Below, piece after piece: positions 1 through 10,236 of a DNA stretch of 64,000 nucleotides (position 1 is the first letter of the stretch; each line of letters begins with the position of its first letter). Under the pieces are notes generated by a model, which was not told the DNA's origin, searched no databases, and worked only from the letters and a program-made list of their open reading frames with translations. This stretch comes from Reyranella sp. Its GTDB lineage: Bacteria > Pseudomonadota > Alphaproteobacteria > Reyranellales > Reyranellaceae. The stretch is from assembly GCA_021732285.1 (NCBI GenBank), contig JAKFVH010000207.1:1-64000 (forward strand), in the 5' to 3' direction. A program made the translations under genes and the position numbers.

Positions 1-287
1 AGCAATGCGGCGCGTTCGAGGCCATCAAGCTCAAGAGCGGCTGGCTCGGCCACTACGACATGAACCGGCTCGACGGCAACCCGATCATCGACCGCTTCGA
101 CAAGGTGCCGAACTTCATCCTGGCGGCCGGATTCTCCGGGCATGGCCTGATGCACGCGCCGGCCGTGGGACGCGCCGTGAAGGAGCTGATCCTGGACGGC
201 GGATTCCGCTCCATCGATCTGTCGCGGCTGTCCTGGCGTCGCGTGGTGGAGAACAGACCCCTGGCGGACGACGGACCGACGGCCTAA
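1..287 (+). CDS. FAD-dependent oxidoreductase (DAO family), C-terminal fragment
   Basis: The reading frame is open from base 3 to the TAA at 285-287, so only the last 94 codons lie in the window. The visible part contains 'FILAAGFSGHGLMHAPAVGR', the usual C-terminal FAD-contacting segment of DAO-type flavoproteins (sarcosine oxidase, D-amino-acid and glycine oxidase-like enzymes), followed by a short polar tail. The substrate cannot be told from this part. The stop codon overlaps by 4 bases the stop of the convergent phosphoesterase gene, so no terminator separates them. Confidence 0.8.
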   Translation, partial: QCGAFEAIKLKSGWLGHYDMNRLDGNPIIDRFDKVPNFILAAGFSGHGLMHAPAVGRAVKELILDGGFRSIDLSRLSWRRVVENRPLADDGPTA

Positions 288-1618
288 CGCCGGTCTCCGC
301 AGTAGCACGCGGTGAAGGACGCCACGTCGGTATGGCCGATGGCGCACAGATACGCGGTGAGGCCATCGGCGCTGAGCTCGCCACGCCCGACCTTGTACAG
401 TCTCCTGTAAGTGTCGCGCACCGCGCCGCCCTTCATCATCGCCTGCCATAGCGTTCCGACGATGTCGGGCGCGTAGCGTGGCTGCCGATAGGCCTCGGTA
501 AAGGTGTATTCGAACCGCCAGTCCGCGACCTCGGCGGCTGCGCCTGGATTGGTGAGATGCCAGGTCGAGAAGTCAGTCGGCGCGCCGGTCTGCCTGTCGT
601 AGGTGAACACCTGGAACCCCGGGTTCTGGCCGAAGATGGGGCTCAGCGCCGGCGTCAACTTGTCCAGGCCGATGACCACGCCGCTCTGGTCGATCAGCAG
701 CCGGTAGTCGTCGAAGTGCGTGTGGCCCGAGAAGCTCGCCTGGATCACGTCGCGATACTCCATCAGCAGCGCGCGAAGCTCGGACGCGAACGGCTCCTTC
801 AGGAACGGAACGACCTTCGCCGGACAAGATTGGGCTTTGGCATTGAGCGTCGAGTAGGCGTCGATCCCCCAGGGGATGTGATGCACCATCCAGACCCGGC
901 CGCCGGCTGCGCGTTGCCGCGCGAGCTTCCCGCGCAGCCAGCGCATCATGGTCTCGGCTGCGGCGAGCCCGCCCGATCCGCAGGTATCCTGGTAGTGCGG
1001 CGACCACAGCACGTCGTTCAGCATGACGATCAGCCCGTTCGCCACGGTCGGATGCCGCGCCGCGTAGTAGCCCGCCGCGGCCCAGGTCTCCGCGAAGTCG
1101 GCGTCCAGCCGCTCGGCGCCCACCAGGCCGCGAACCGCCTCGCGCGTCGCGGCGAGGTAGGGCCCGCCCGGCTCGATCTTGTAGTCGCCGCACTTCGAAT
1201 CCTCGTTACCCAGGGCGACGAAGGCAGGCTTGCCGCCGAGCGCCCCGGCCAGGGCAGCGGCGACGAACAGCGTCGTCTTGGCGGCCACGTCGTCCACGGC
1301 CGGCGAGGACGGATCGACACCGAGCGAAGCGGCGGCCTTGGCGTTGAACCCGTGCGCTAAAAGGTCGCCCGGCACGATGGCGAAGTCGGCACTCGCCATG
1401 GCGCGTGCGAAAGCAGCGATCCCCGAGGTCAGCAGGGCCTGGTTGGTGTCCTCGCCGATGCGGGACGTCGCCTGGTCCTTGGGCGCGAACGGATTGAAAT
1501 GGATGTCGCTGATGACGGCGAACGTGCCGCTGTCGCCGGCCGCCCGCGCCGACGGGCCGGCCATGCCGAGAACGACGAGGGCGCACAGGCGGATGAAGAA
1601 TGTTGCCGGTCTTGCCAT
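284..1618 (-). CDS. Secreted metallophosphoesterase, acid-sphingomyelinase-like
   Basis: A 444-residue protein with a signal peptide (hydrophobic residues about 8-26, ending in 'SARAA'). The calcineurin-like metal motifs appear in order: D38-x-H40, G84-D85, a variant 'GNED' at 137-140 where GNHE is usual, the HH pair at 246-247, and GHTH at 298-301. Order and length fit the periplasmic or secreted sphingomyelin-phosphodiesterase-like branch, which cleaves phosphodiesters or phosphomonoesters with two metal ions. The Asp replacing the His of GNH(E/D) sits at a normally catalytic position, so activity may differ. AAGGAG lies upstream of the ATG. The gene stands alone, next to a palindromic repeat. 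Confidence 0.85.
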   Translation of the reverse strand: MARPATFFIRLCALVVLGMAGPSARAAGDSGTFAVISDIHFNPFAPKDQATSRIGEDTNQALLTSGIAAFARAMASADFAIVPGDLLAHGFNAKAAASLGVDPSSPAVDDVAAKTTLFVAAALAGALGGKPAFVALGNEDSKCGDYKIEPGGPYLAATREAVRGLVGAERLDADFAETWAAAGYYAARHPTVANGLIVMLNDVLWSPHYQDTCGSGGLAAAETMMRWLRGKLARQRAAGGRVWMVHHIPWGIDAYSTLNAKAQSCPAKVVPFLKEPFASELRALLMEYRDVIQASFSGHTHFDDYRLLIDQSGVVIGLDKLTPALSPIFGQNPGFQVFTYDRQTGAPTDFSTWHLTNPGAAAEVADWRFEYTFTEAYRQPRYAPDIVGTLWQAMMKGGAVRDTYRRLYKVGRGELSADGLTAYLCAIGHTDVASFTACYCGDRR

Positions 1619-1641
1619 GCCAAAAAGTCTCCTTCTTTACC

Positions 1642-1760
1642 GTCATCCCGAGCGGAGCCGCCCGAAGGGCGGCGTAGCCGAGGGACCTTTTCTTGTCGAT
1701 GCACCCACAGAAAAGGTCCCTCCACTACGCCTCGCTCCGCTCGGCTCCGGTCGGGATGAC
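1642..1760. repeat. Extragenic palindromic repeat (REP-like), about 50-bp arms
   Basis: The left arm starts 'GTCATCCCGAGCGGAGCC' and runs to 'GAGGGACCTTTT'. The right arm from about 1711 is its imperfect reverse complement and ends '...TCGGGATGAC' at 1760. The intergenic position between two 5' gene ends and the two-armed design fit a REP/BIME-type alphaproteobacterial element rather than a terminator. Confidence 0.7.
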
Positions 1761-1789
1761 GCCGAGGCTTGGTCTGCTAGACTGCGCCC

Positions 1790-2485
1790 ATGAAAGAGGA
1801 AACTTACCGCCGCCCCACCGTCGGCGACCACCCGCCCAACCTGTCGCCCGACTACAAGTCGACGGCCGGCCGCGCGCCCACCAAGCCCGCAATCGCCCTG
1901 CCGCACAGCCTGTCGGAGATCACTGGGCCGCTGCTCGCCGGCGAGCGCCTCGACGCCCACGAGAACGACCTGACGAAGCAGCGCATGGCCGAGCCGCTCG
2001 GCGAGCGCATCATCGTGCAGGGCCGCGTGCTCGACCAGGACGGCAAGCCCGTCCCCAACGCCCTGGTCGAGATCTGGCAGTGCAACGCCGCCGGCCGCTA
2101 CCATCATCCCGGCGACCAGCACGACGCGCCGCTCGATCCCAACTTCTACGGCGGCGGCCGCGTCCGCGCCGACGCCGACGGCCAGTACAAGTTCATCACC
2201 ATCAAGCCCGGTGCCTATCCCTGGAAGAACCATCACAACGCCTGGCGGCCGGCGCATATCCACTTCTCGCTGTTCGGCCCGGCCTTCGCCACGCGCCTGA
2301 TCACCCAGATGTACTTCCCCAACGATCCGCTGCTCGCCTACGACCCGATCTACAACTCGGTGCCGGCCGGCGCGCGCCAGCGCCTGCAGGCGTCGTTCGA
2401 GATGGACCTGACGCAGCCGGAATGGGCGCTGGGCTACCGCTTCGACATCGTGCTGCGCGGCCGCAACGCCACGCCGATGGAATAG
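1790..2485 (+). CDS. pcaH: Protocatechuate 3,4-dioxygenase beta subunit
   Basis: A 231-residue intradiol dioxygenase subunit that binds the catalytic non-haem Fe(III) and opens the protocatechuate ring between carbons 3 and 4 to give 3-carboxy-cis,cis-muconate. All four iron ligands are visible: Y104 (in 'AGRYHHPG'), Y143 ('GAYPWKN'), H156 and H158 ('RPAHIHFS'). The N-terminal 'HSLSEITGP' helix region is also typical of PcaH. The next gene, 3 bases downstream, is the alpha subunit, so the two form the usual heteromeric pair; pcaB follows. Cytoplasmic enzyme of the beta-ketoadipate pathway. Confidence 0.96.
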   Translation: MKEETYRRPTVGDHPPNLSPDYKSTAGRAPTKPAIALPHSLSEITGPLLAGERLDAHENDLTKQRMAEPLGERIIVQGRVLDQDGKPVPNALVEIWQCNAAGRYHHPGDQHDAPLDPNFYGGGRVRADADGQYKFITIKPGAYPWKNHHNAWRPAHIHFSLFGPAFATRLITQMYFPNDPLLAYDPIYNSVPAGARQRLQASFEMDLTQPEWALGYRFDIVLRGRNATPME

Positions 2486-2488
2486 CCG

Positions 2489-3067
2489 ATGTCCCACGCA
2501 CTCACCCCGTCGCAGACGATCGGCCCGTTCTTCTGGGGCACGATCGTCAACGCCTACCACGCCGACCTCGCACCCGCCGGCGTCGCCGGCGAGCGCATAG
2601 AGGTCGTCCTGCAGCTCCATGACGTGCAGGGCGCCGTCGTGCCCGACGGCGTGTTCGAGGTCTGGCAGGCCAACAGCCACGGCCGCTACAACCATCCCGA
2701 CGACCGCCGCAACCTGCCGCTCGACGCGGGCTTCGAGGGCTACGGCCGCGCCTCGACCTTCACCGACGGCACGAGCCGCTTCACCACCGTCAAGCCCGGC
2801 CGCGTGCCGTGGCCCCATGTCGGCGGGTTGGGGGGCGGCCTGCAGGCACCGCACATCAACGTCTCGATCTTCGCCCGCGGCGTGCTCAATCGGCTGGCGA
2901 CGCGGCTCTATTTCGACGGCGATCCGGCGCTCGCCGACGATCCCGTGCTGAAGCTGGTCGAGCCGGCGCGCCGCGACACGCTTTTAGCCAGGCGCGACGA
3001 CAAGGGGACCTGGCGTCTGCCGATCCATCTCGGCGGGCCCCGGGAAACCGTGTTCTTCGACGTCTGA
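2489..3067 (+). CDS. pcaG: Protocatechuate 3,4-dioxygenase alpha subunit
   Basis: 192 residues, starting 3 bases after the pcaH stop. It has the same beta-sandwich fold as PcaH ('TPSQTIGPFFW', 'VWQANSHGRYNHPDD', 'APHINVSIFARG') but lacks the full Tyr/Tyr/His/His iron set, as expected for the non-iron alpha subunit that shapes the substrate pocket. Length is normal. It is translated with pcaH and followed 12 bases later by pcaB, so the three probably form one transcript. A TTA codon within TTTTAGCC occurs at 2982-2989 (see findings). Confidence 0.95.
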   Translation: MSHALTPSQTIGPFFWGTIVNAYHADLAPAGVAGERIEVVLQLHDVQGAVVPDGVFEVWQANSHGRYNHPDDRRNLPLDAGFEGYGRASTFTDGTSRFTTVKPGRVPWPHVGGLGGGLQAPHINVSIFARGVLNRLATRLYFDGDPALADDPVLKLVEPARRDTLLARRDDKGTWRLPIHLGGPRETVFFDV

Positions 3068-3079
3068 TGGCCGATTGAT

Positions 3080-4381
3080 ATGGCGGGCCGGCTCGTCAAT
3101 GCCCTCGGCTCCTCGGCGCTCGCCGCCGAAGCCTTCTCCGACCTGGCGACGCTGCGCCACATGCTGCGCTTCGAGGCCGCCCTCGCCCAGGCTGCGGCCG
3201 AGGCCGGGCTGATCCCCAAGCGCACCGCGCCGATCATCGCCAAGGCCTGCGATCCTTCGCTCTACGATCCGGTGGCGCTGGCCGACGCCGCGCGCCGCAC
3301 CGCCACGCTCACCGTGCCGGTGGTCAAGGCGCTGACCGAGGAGGTCGCCAAGCGCGACGGCGAGGCCGCGGGCTACGTCCATTGGGGCGCCACCAGCCAG
3401 GACGTCATCGACAGCGCGATGGTCCTGCAGCTCGGCGAGGCGCTGCCGCCGCTCTTGAAGGAGCTCGACGCCATCGTCGCGGCCTTCGCGAGCCTGGCGC
3501 GCAAGCACCGCCGCACGCCCATGCTCGGCCGCACCTTGCTGCAGCCCGCGACGCCACTGGCGCTCGGCCAGAAGATCGCGGGCTGGGCGTCGGACATCAG
3601 CCGCGCCGCGCGCCGCCTCGACGCGAGCTTCAAGGAGACGCAGGTCGTGCAGTTCGGCGGGGCCTCGGGCAGCCTGTCGGCCCTGGGCGACAAGGCCGAG
3701 CCGGTGATGGCAGCACTTGCCAAGCGCCTCAGGCTCGAGCTGCCGGCGGCCCCCTGGTTCACCCAGCGCGTGCGCGTCGCCGCCTTCGCGCAGGACGCCG
3801 CCCTGGTCGTCGGCTCCCTGGCCAAGGCCGCGCGCGACATCTCGCTGATGATGCAGATCGAGGTTGGCGAGGCGGCCGAGCCCGCAGGGCCGGGCCGCGG
3901 CGGCTCCTCGACCATGCCGCACAAACGCAATCCCATCGGCGCCGCGCTCGTCCTCTCGGCGGCCGGCCGCGCGCCGATGCTGGCGGCCACCATCGTCGCC
4001 GCCCTGCCGCAGGAGCACGAGCGCGCGCTGGGCGGCTGGCAGGCCGAATGGCCGACGCTGGCGGCGCTGATCGAGACGCTCGCCTCGGCGGTGCAGGCGA
4101 TGGACGAGGTGGCGCAAGGCCTCTCCGTCGATCCCGACGCCATGCAGGCCAACATGGACGCCACCGAAGGCGCCGTGCTCGCCGAGCGCGCGACCTTCCT
4201 GCTCGCCGAGACGATGGGCAAGCAGAAGGCCGGCAAGCTCGTCGAGGAGGCGCTGGCGAAAGGCGGCTCGTTCGTCGAGGCGCTGGGGCAGCTCGAGAAG
4301 GAGCTGTCGGATGAGGCCGCGCTACTCGGTTACTCGCCGAAGTTTGTCGATCGGCTGCTTGCCGAGCTGAGGCGGAAGTAG
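3080..4381 (+). CDS. pcaB: 3-carboxy-cis,cis-muconate cycloisomerase
   Basis: 433 residues of the fumarase/aspartase superfamily. The signature loop 'GGSSTMPHKRNP' with the catalytic Ser is at about residues 274-285; 'HWGATSQDVIDSA' is the second conserved region near residue 100. It converts the PcaHG product into gamma-carboxymuconolactone, so its position directly after pcaHG fits the pathway order. pcaC and pcaD are not in the window. The C-terminus 'VDRLLAELRRK' recurs as a decayed fragment at 44120-44167, showing that this genome once had a second copy. Confidence 0.95.
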   Translation: MAGRLVNALGSSALAAEAFSDLATLRHMLRFEAALAQAAAEAGLIPKRTAPIIAKACDPSLYDPVALADAARRTATLTVPVVKALTEEVAKRDGEAAGYVHWGATSQDVIDSAMVLQLGEALPPLLKELDAIVAAFASLARKHRRTPMLGRTLLQPATPLALGQKIAGWASDISRAARRLDASFKETQVVQFGGASGSLSALGDKAEPVMAALAKRLRLELPAAPWFTQRVRVAAFAQDAALVVGSLAKAARDISLMMQIEVGEAAEPAGPGRGGSSTMPHKRNPIGAALVLSAAGRAPMLAATIVAALPQEHERALGGWQAEWPTLAALIETLASAVQAMDEVAQGLSVDPDAMQANMDATEGAVLAERATFLLAETMGKQKAGKLVEEALAKGGSFVEALGQLEKELSDEAALLGYSPKFVDRLLAELRRK

Positions 4382-4440
4382 ATCCGAGACGCAGAGCCTG
4401 CGGATTTCCGCCGGCGCGGATGTGCTTTAGGATGCAAGGC

Positions 4441-6324
4441 ATGAAGCGACGGACTTTCGTCGGCGGCCTTTTACTCGCTCCCTTGTGCGACGCGACCCAG
4501 GCCGCCAATCCGCTTCCGGCGCTGCAGGAAACGCCGATGTTCGCCGACAGGGTGAAAGCCGGGACATTGCCGCCCGTCGCCAGGCGTATTCCGGAGCAGC
4601 CATGGGTGATCAGGACCTTCGCCGGCGGCGACGGCCCCGGCCGCCACGGCGGCCAGCTCACCATGATGATGGTCCGCACGCGCGACACGGTGATGATGAC
4701 GGTCTACAGCTATGCCCGCCTGATCGGCTATGACTCCGAGTTCAAGCTCAGGCCCGACATCCTGGAGAGCTGCGAGAACAGGGAAGACCGCGAATTCACC
4801 TTCAGGCTGCGGGCCGGCCACAAATGGTCGGACGGCCACCCCTTCACCACCGAGGACTTCCGCTTCTTCTGGGAAGACATCGCCAACAACCACGACCTGT
4901 CACCGTCCGGTCCTCCGGTCGAGCTGCTGGTCGACGGCCAGCCGCCCAAGGTCGAGATCGTCGACCGGCAGACCATCCGGTACAGCTGGGAGACGCCCAA
5001 TCCCTATTTCATCGAAAGCCAGGCGCGCGCCGCACCGCTCTTCCTGTTCGCGCCCGCGCATTATCTGAAGAGGTTTCACCCGCGCTACGAAGCCGCCGGG
5101 AACGACGTCGGGAACTGGATGCAGAGGTTCCAGCGCGTCAACGTCATGCTCACCAACGACAACGTCGACCTGCCCTCGCTCAATCCATGGGTCCTCGCCA
5201 CGCCGCCGCCGGCGCAGCGCTATGTCTTCGTGCGCAATCCCTACTATCACCGCATCGACGAGAAGGGCCAGCAGCTGCCCTATGCCGATCGCGTCATCTT
5301 TGCCGTCACGTCGCCCGGCCTGATCGCGGCCCGGGCTGCCCTGGGCGAGGCCGACCTGCAGCTGCGCTATCTCAAGATGCGCGACTACACGTTTCTGCAG
5401 AACAGCGCCAGGAGCTCGGGCGTCAGCGTGCGGCTGTGGGAGCTCGGCTCGGGCTCGCAGCTCGCGCTCTATCCCAACCTCAACGCCAACGATGCCGAAT
5501 GGCGCCGGCTGTTGCACGACGTGCGCTTCCGCCGCGCGCTGTCGATGGCCGTCGACCGCGACGAACTGAACAACGTGGTCTATGTCGGGCTCGCGACGCC
5601 GTCGAACAACACCGTCATGCCGCGCTCGGAGCTGTTCAAGCCGGAGTATGCGACGACGTGGGCCGGGTACGACCCCGCGGCGGCCAACAGGCTTCTCGAT
5701 GAGGTCGGCCTTGCCAGGCGCGATGCGGACGGGATTCGCCGGCTGCCCGATGGGCGCGCCGCGCTCATCGTGGTCGAGAGCCAGAGCGAGGCGACCGAGG
5801 ACGCGGACACGCTGCAGCTGATCGCCGACACCTGGAAGAAGGTCGGCCTCAGGATGCTGGTCAAGCTGCAGACGCTCGAGAACTTCTGGCGGCGCACCGC
5901 CTCCGGCGAGGCGGTGATGACGGCCTATGGCGGCGCCTTCAACGCGGTGCCGACGGCCGACAGCAGCCCCAGGGAGTTCGCGCCGGTCACGGGGGCCGGC
6001 CTGCAATGGCTCAAATGGGGCATGTACATCGAGTCCAAGGGTACGCAGGGCGAGAAGTGCGACCTGCCGGAAGCCCGCAAGCTCGTCGACTACGTCAAGG
6101 AGTGGGAGCGCGCCACCGACAAGGCCGGCCGACGCCGGGCGTGGGAGAAGATCCTGCAGACCAATGCCGACCAGGTGTTCTCCATCGGCACCGTGAACGG
6201 CATCCGCCAGCCCATCGTCGTCGGACCGAAGATCCGGAACGTGCCCAGGGAAGGGTTCTACGCCTGGGATCCCGGCGGCTATATCGGGCTCTATCAGCCC
6301 GATACATTCTGGGTCGCACGCTAG
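4441..6324 (+). CDS. Periplasmic solute-binding protein, SBP family 5 (peptide/nickel type)
   Basis: Start chosen at the ATG of 'MKRRTFVGGLLLAPLC', which gives a Tat-like twin-arginine export signal; an ATG seven codons upstream would spoil it. The mature part of about 600 residues has the family-5 pattern: 'LRAGHKWSDGHPFTTEDFRF' near residue 125 and 'VRFRRALSMAVDRDELN' near residue 360. Such proteins bind oligopeptides or similar ligands for an ABC importer. No permease or ATPase gene is adjacent, so it may work with a distant transporter or as a sensor. Ligand unknown. Confidence 0.85.
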   Translation: MKRRTFVGGLLLAPLCDATQAANPLPALQETPMFADRVKAGTLPPVARRIPEQPWVIRTFAGGDGPGRHGGQLTMMMVRTRDTVMMTVYSYARLIGYDSEFKLRPDILESCENREDREFTFRLRAGHKWSDGHPFTTEDFRFFWEDIANNHDLSPSGPPVELLVDGQPPKVEIVDRQTIRYSWETPNPYFIESQARAAPLFLFAPAHYLKRFHPRYEAAGNDVGNWMQRFQRVNVMLTNDNVDLPSLNPWVLATPPPAQRYVFVRNPYYHRIDEKGQQLPYADRVIFAVTSPGLIAARAALGEADLQLRYLKMRDYTFLQNSARSSGVSVRLWELGSGSQLALYPNLNANDAEWRRLLHDVRFRRALSMAVDRDELNNVVYVGLATPSNNTVMPRSELFKPEYATTWAGYDPAAANRLLDEVGLARRDADGIRRLPDGRAALIVVESQSEATEDADTLQLIADTWKKVGLRMLVKLQTLENFWRRTASGEAVMTAYGGAFNAVPTADSSPREFAPVTGAGLQWLKWGMYIESKGTQGEKCDLPEARKLVDYVKEWERATDKAGRRRAWEKILQTNADQVFSIGTVNGIRQPIVVGPKIRNVPREGFYAWDPGGYIGLYQPDTFWVAR

Positions 6325-6328
6325 AGCG

Positions 6329-6374
6329 GAATGCGATCAGATGGAACCGCGCGCGGTTCCATCTGATCGCATTC
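6329..6374. repeat. Perfect 46-bp palindrome
   Basis: Arms of 23 bases meet without a spacer: 'GAATGCGATCAGATGGAACC' plus GCG, followed by the exact reverse complement. It starts 5 bases after the stop of the binding-protein gene, so the transcript could fold into a long hairpin, but there is no following U-run. A REP-like mobile palindrome is the likeliest identity. Confidence 0.8.
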
Positions 6375-6404
6375 GCGCGCAATGATGGTGCGTGTTGCAG
6401 CAGG

Positions 6405-6442
6405 CACGATGAGTTCAGCTGATTCCAGCTGAACTCATCGTG
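6405..6442. repeat. Inverted repeat, 17-bp perfect arms
   Basis: CACGATGAGTTCAGCTG, a 4-base spacer, then its exact complement ending at 6442. Lies 30 bases after the 46-bp palindrome; the two may form one composite extragenic element. Confidence 0.75.
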
Positions 6443-6687
6443 TTCTAGATGTGAGCTTTCAATAGGTTGTCCATCCGGCCCGGTCCAAGGAAGCTGAGGT
6501 TGCCGAGACTTCAGTGATCCTTGGGGGAGCCGGATCGACTCCATGAGAATATCGCGGAGTCCACTTCACATGACGCTCTGGGACCTCGCGACCGTGAGCG
6601 ACCGATGATAGCTTCCCTCGGCTGTGCGAACGACGGAGCGTGCCCGACGAACGGGCGCCCGCTCGCTCAAAGCGGTGAGGGTTTGTC

Positions 6688-7992
6688 ATGCTAAAAGATC
6701 GCTACGACCTTGCCTTGACGACAGCATCGGCTGCGGCGCGCGATGACTACGTCCAGGCCTCCCGTCTGGCGCTGACCTTCTACCCCGGCGCCCTCGAGGC
6801 CTATGACCGGGCCATCGCCGCCGATCCCGGTTTCGCCCTGGCCTACGCCGGCAAGGCGCTGGTCCTGCTGAGGCAGGGCGACGTTGCGGCAGCACGCGCG
6901 GCCCTCGCCACCGCCCAGGGCCTCGCGTCCGGTGTGTCCGAGCGCGAAGCGAGCCACATCGCCTTCTTCGAGCTGGTGTTTGCCGGCGAGACCGAGGCCG
7001 CGATCGCCGCCTTGTATCTCCATCTGTCCGCGTGGCCGCGCGATGCGCTGGTCGTCGCCAGTGCGGCGAATCCCAACGGCCTGATCGGCGGCTCCGGCCG
7101 CCTCGGCCAGAAGCGCGACATCGCGGTGTTGATGGACCGCCTGGCTCCGCATTACGGCGACGATTTCTGGTTCGGCTCCTATCACGCCATGGCGCTGTCC
7201 GAGGATGGGCAGTTTGCGCCGGCGCGGGTGATCATCGAGCGATCGGTGGCGGCCAACCCGAACAACGCGCACGGCGCCCACGGCGTCGCCCACATCTGCT
7301 ACGAGACCGCCGACCTCGAGGCGGGGCGCGGCTTCCTCTCGTCGTGGCTCGCCACCTATCCACGCGACGGCTTCTTCCATGGCCATCTCAGCTGGCATCT
7401 CTCGCTATTCGAGATCCAGGCCGGCAACTGGTCGGAAGCCTCGCGGATCTATCGCGACGCCATCGCCCTCGACCGGCACTCAGGCGGCCCGCAGCAGAAG
7501 ATTTCCGACGGCGCCGCCTTCCTGTGGCGGTCCGAGCTCGCGGGCCAGCCGCGCGACGCCGCGGCCTGGCGCGCCTTGCACGCCTACGCCAACAGCGCGC
7601 TGCCGCGGCCGGGCAACGGGCTCTACGACCTGCACGTCATCCTGGCGCAATCGGTCATGAGCGAGGAGACCGTGCCCGACACGCGCGCCCGCCAGATCGA
7701 GGCGCTGGCGCGCGAGGGGCGTTACCTGTCGGGCTCCTACCTGCCGGCGCTGGCGCAGGGCTTTTTAGCCTTCGAGCGCGAGGACTTTTCCGCGGCGATC
7801 GAGGCTCTTGCCCCGCTCGCGCGGGAGAGCGAACGCGTTGGCGGCAGCCGCGCGCAGCATGACCTGATCGAGTTCACTCTGCTCAGCGCCTGCCTCAGCG
7901 CCCATCGTCTGGACAAGGCGCGGGACCTGCTCGCCGCGCGGCGGCCGGGCGCTTCCGGCGTTCCCGTCGCGGGCGTTGCAGCGGTACGGTGA
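6688..7992 (+). CDS. TPR-repeat protein, TTC38-like
   Basis: 434 residues of alpha-helical repeats: 'GALEAYDRAIAADPGFALAY' near residue 35 is a clear tetratricopeptide unit, and more degenerate units follow to the end. The central 'NNAHGAHGVAHICYETADLE' stretch, then 'GFFHGHLSWHLSLFEIQAGN', resembles the TTC38 family of TPR proteins found in bacteria and animals; the function of that family is not established. No signal peptide, so probably cytoplasmic. Monocistronic, tail-to-tail with a small minus-strand gene. Confidence 0.75.
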   Translation: MLKDRYDLALTTASAAARDDYVQASRLALTFYPGALEAYDRAIAADPGFALAYAGKALVLLRQGDVAAARAALATAQGLASGVSEREASHIAFFELVFAGETEAAIAALYLHLSAWPRDALVVASAANPNGLIGGSGRLGQKRDIAVLMDRLAPHYGDDFWFGSYHAMALSEDGQFAPARVIIERSVAANPNNAHGAHGVAHICYETADLEAGRGFLSSWLATYPRDGFFHGHLSWHLSLFEIQAGNWSEASRIYRDAIALDRHSGGPQQKISDGAAFLWRSELAGQPRDAAAWRALHAYANSALPRPGNGLYDLHVILAQSVMSEETVPDTRARQIEALAREGRYLSGSYLPALAQGFLAFEREDFSAAIEALAPLARESERVGGSRAQHDLIEFTLLSACLSAHRLDKARDLLAARRPGASGVPVAGVAAVR

Positions 7993-7999
7993 GCGACGC

Positions 8000-8194
8000 T
8001 CAGGTCGTTTGCGACGCGGCCTGGTTGCTCGCCGGAGCCATCGATGTGACCACATCCTTGTAGCCGCTCATGCGCAGTTCGGCGGCCTTGGCGTGCGCCA
8101 TCGGGAAGCCGACGCACTCATAGACCACCTGCTCGCTGTTCGCGGGGTCGGTGCCGCGGATGTGGAAGACGGTCGTCTCTCCATGGTCTCTCAT
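8000..8194 (-). CDS. Small hypothetical protein
   Basis: 64 residues with balanced composition: 'TVFHIRGTDPANSEQVVYEC', then a helix-prone 'MAHAKAAELRMSGYKDVVTS'. It fits neatly between two plus-strand genes. No strong ribosome site precedes the ATG, and the family is not recognised. It could be a small conserved protein; chance cannot be excluded. Confidence 0.5.
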   Translation of the reverse strand: MRDHGETTVFHIRGTDPANSEQVVYECVGFPMAHAKAAELRMSGYKDVVTSMAPASNQAASQTT

Positions 8195-8336
8195 GGCGCC
8201 ATTCTAGGCAGGCGCCGGCCGCTACGGAGCAGGGGAGGCCAACGAACACAAATAGGCCACCACAACTGGGCGCCCGTCTTGACGGCGAGAGGTCCGTTGC
8301 CAAAGCTGTCGGCTGATCAAGTGAGAGGAGCTGCCG

Positions 8337-9460
8337 GTGCCGCCTCTAGTTCTCTCGTCCGACTCCCACGTCTTCGAGCCGGCCGATCTGTGGCAGACGC
8401 GCATCGATGCGGCGTTCCGCGATCGCGCGCCGCGCATCGAGCGCATCGACGGCGCCGACCAGATCGTGGTCGAGGCCGACCAGGTCCTCTCCGGCATCGG
8501 CCTCATCTCCAACGCCGGCGCGCGCTTCGAGGCGCCCGAGACCATCTCCGCCCACGGCCGCCTCGATGACGTGCTGAGCGGCGGCTGGGATCCCCGGCAG
8601 CATCTTGTAGACATGGCGCTCGACGGCGTGGCGGGCGAGGTCCTCTATCCGTCGCAAGGGCTGTTCTACTTCAGGCTGGCGGACGGCCGGCTGATGTCCG
8701 CCATCTTCCGCGCCTACAACGACTGGCTGGCCGAGTTCTGCCGCGCCGATCCCGCCCGGCTGAAGGGCATCGCCATGATCAACCTCGACGACGTCCAGGA
8801 CGGCATCAGGGAACTGGAGCGCGCCGCTCGCCTCGGCCTCGCCGGCGCGATGATCACCGAATATCCCCTCGAGGACCGGCGCTACGATCAGCCCGAGTAT
8901 GAGCCGTTCTGGGCGGCCGCCACGGCGCTCGGCCTGCCGATAAGCCTGCACACGGCCACCCGGCGGCAGGCCAAGATCCGCGGGTTCGGCGAGAAGACCT
9001 TGCGCGACGCCAGCAGCCGCTCGACCAAGGCCCACTATCCCGCGCTGTCGATGTGCGACCTGATCTTCTCCGGCGTCTTCGAGCGCCATCCGCGTCTCAC
9101 GCTGGCCATCGTCGAGTTCGAGCTGGCGTGGGCGCCCCACGTGCTCTCGGCCATGGACTATACGTACCGCGAGCGTCACGGCGAGGCGATCTACCGGTTC
9201 AAGGACGGCATGGTCCCCAGCGACTTCTTCCGACGCAACGTCGTGCTGAGCTTCCAGGAGGACGCCGTCGGCATCCGCCTGCGCGACGTCATCGGCGTCG
9301 ACAACATGATGTGGGGCTCGGACTACCCGCACAGCGAATCGACGTTCCCCCAGTCGCAGAAGATCCTGGCGGAGATCCTGGCCGGCGTGCCGGACGCTGA
9401 GCAGGCCAAGATCGTCGGCGGCAACACCGCGCGCGTCTACGGCTTCGACCTGGCGTCGGC

Positions 9461-9464
<4 letters not shown>
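8337..9464 (+). CDS. Amidohydrolase family 2 (ACMSD-like TIM-barrel hydrolase)
   Basis: 375 residues, started at a GTG with 'GAGAGGAG' just upstream (8323-8330). N-terminal 'SSDSHVFEP' gives a D9-x-H11 metal site in place of HxH, 'ISLHTATRR' near residue 205 a further His, and 'WGSDYPHSES' near residue 330 the catalytic Asp. This is the amidohydrolase-2 group (decarboxylases and hydrolases related to aminocarboxymuconate-semialdehyde decarboxylase), often found with aromatic degradation genes. The substrate is unknown. Its stop overlaps the convergent SDR stop by 4 bases. Confidence 0.85.
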
Positions 9465-10207
<743 letters not shown>

Positions 10208-10236
10208 GCTGCTATCGCGACGAACAGGCCGATCGC

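Larger units (their letters stand above)
6325..6687. other. Non-coding gap with two palindromes
   Basis: 363 bases between the binding-protein stop and the TPR gene. It holds the two inverted repeats listed separately and otherwise no convincing reading frame. The second half (about 6470-6680) shows nothing recognisable; a promoter for the TPR gene would be expected there but no clear -35/-10 pair was seen. Confidence 0.6.
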
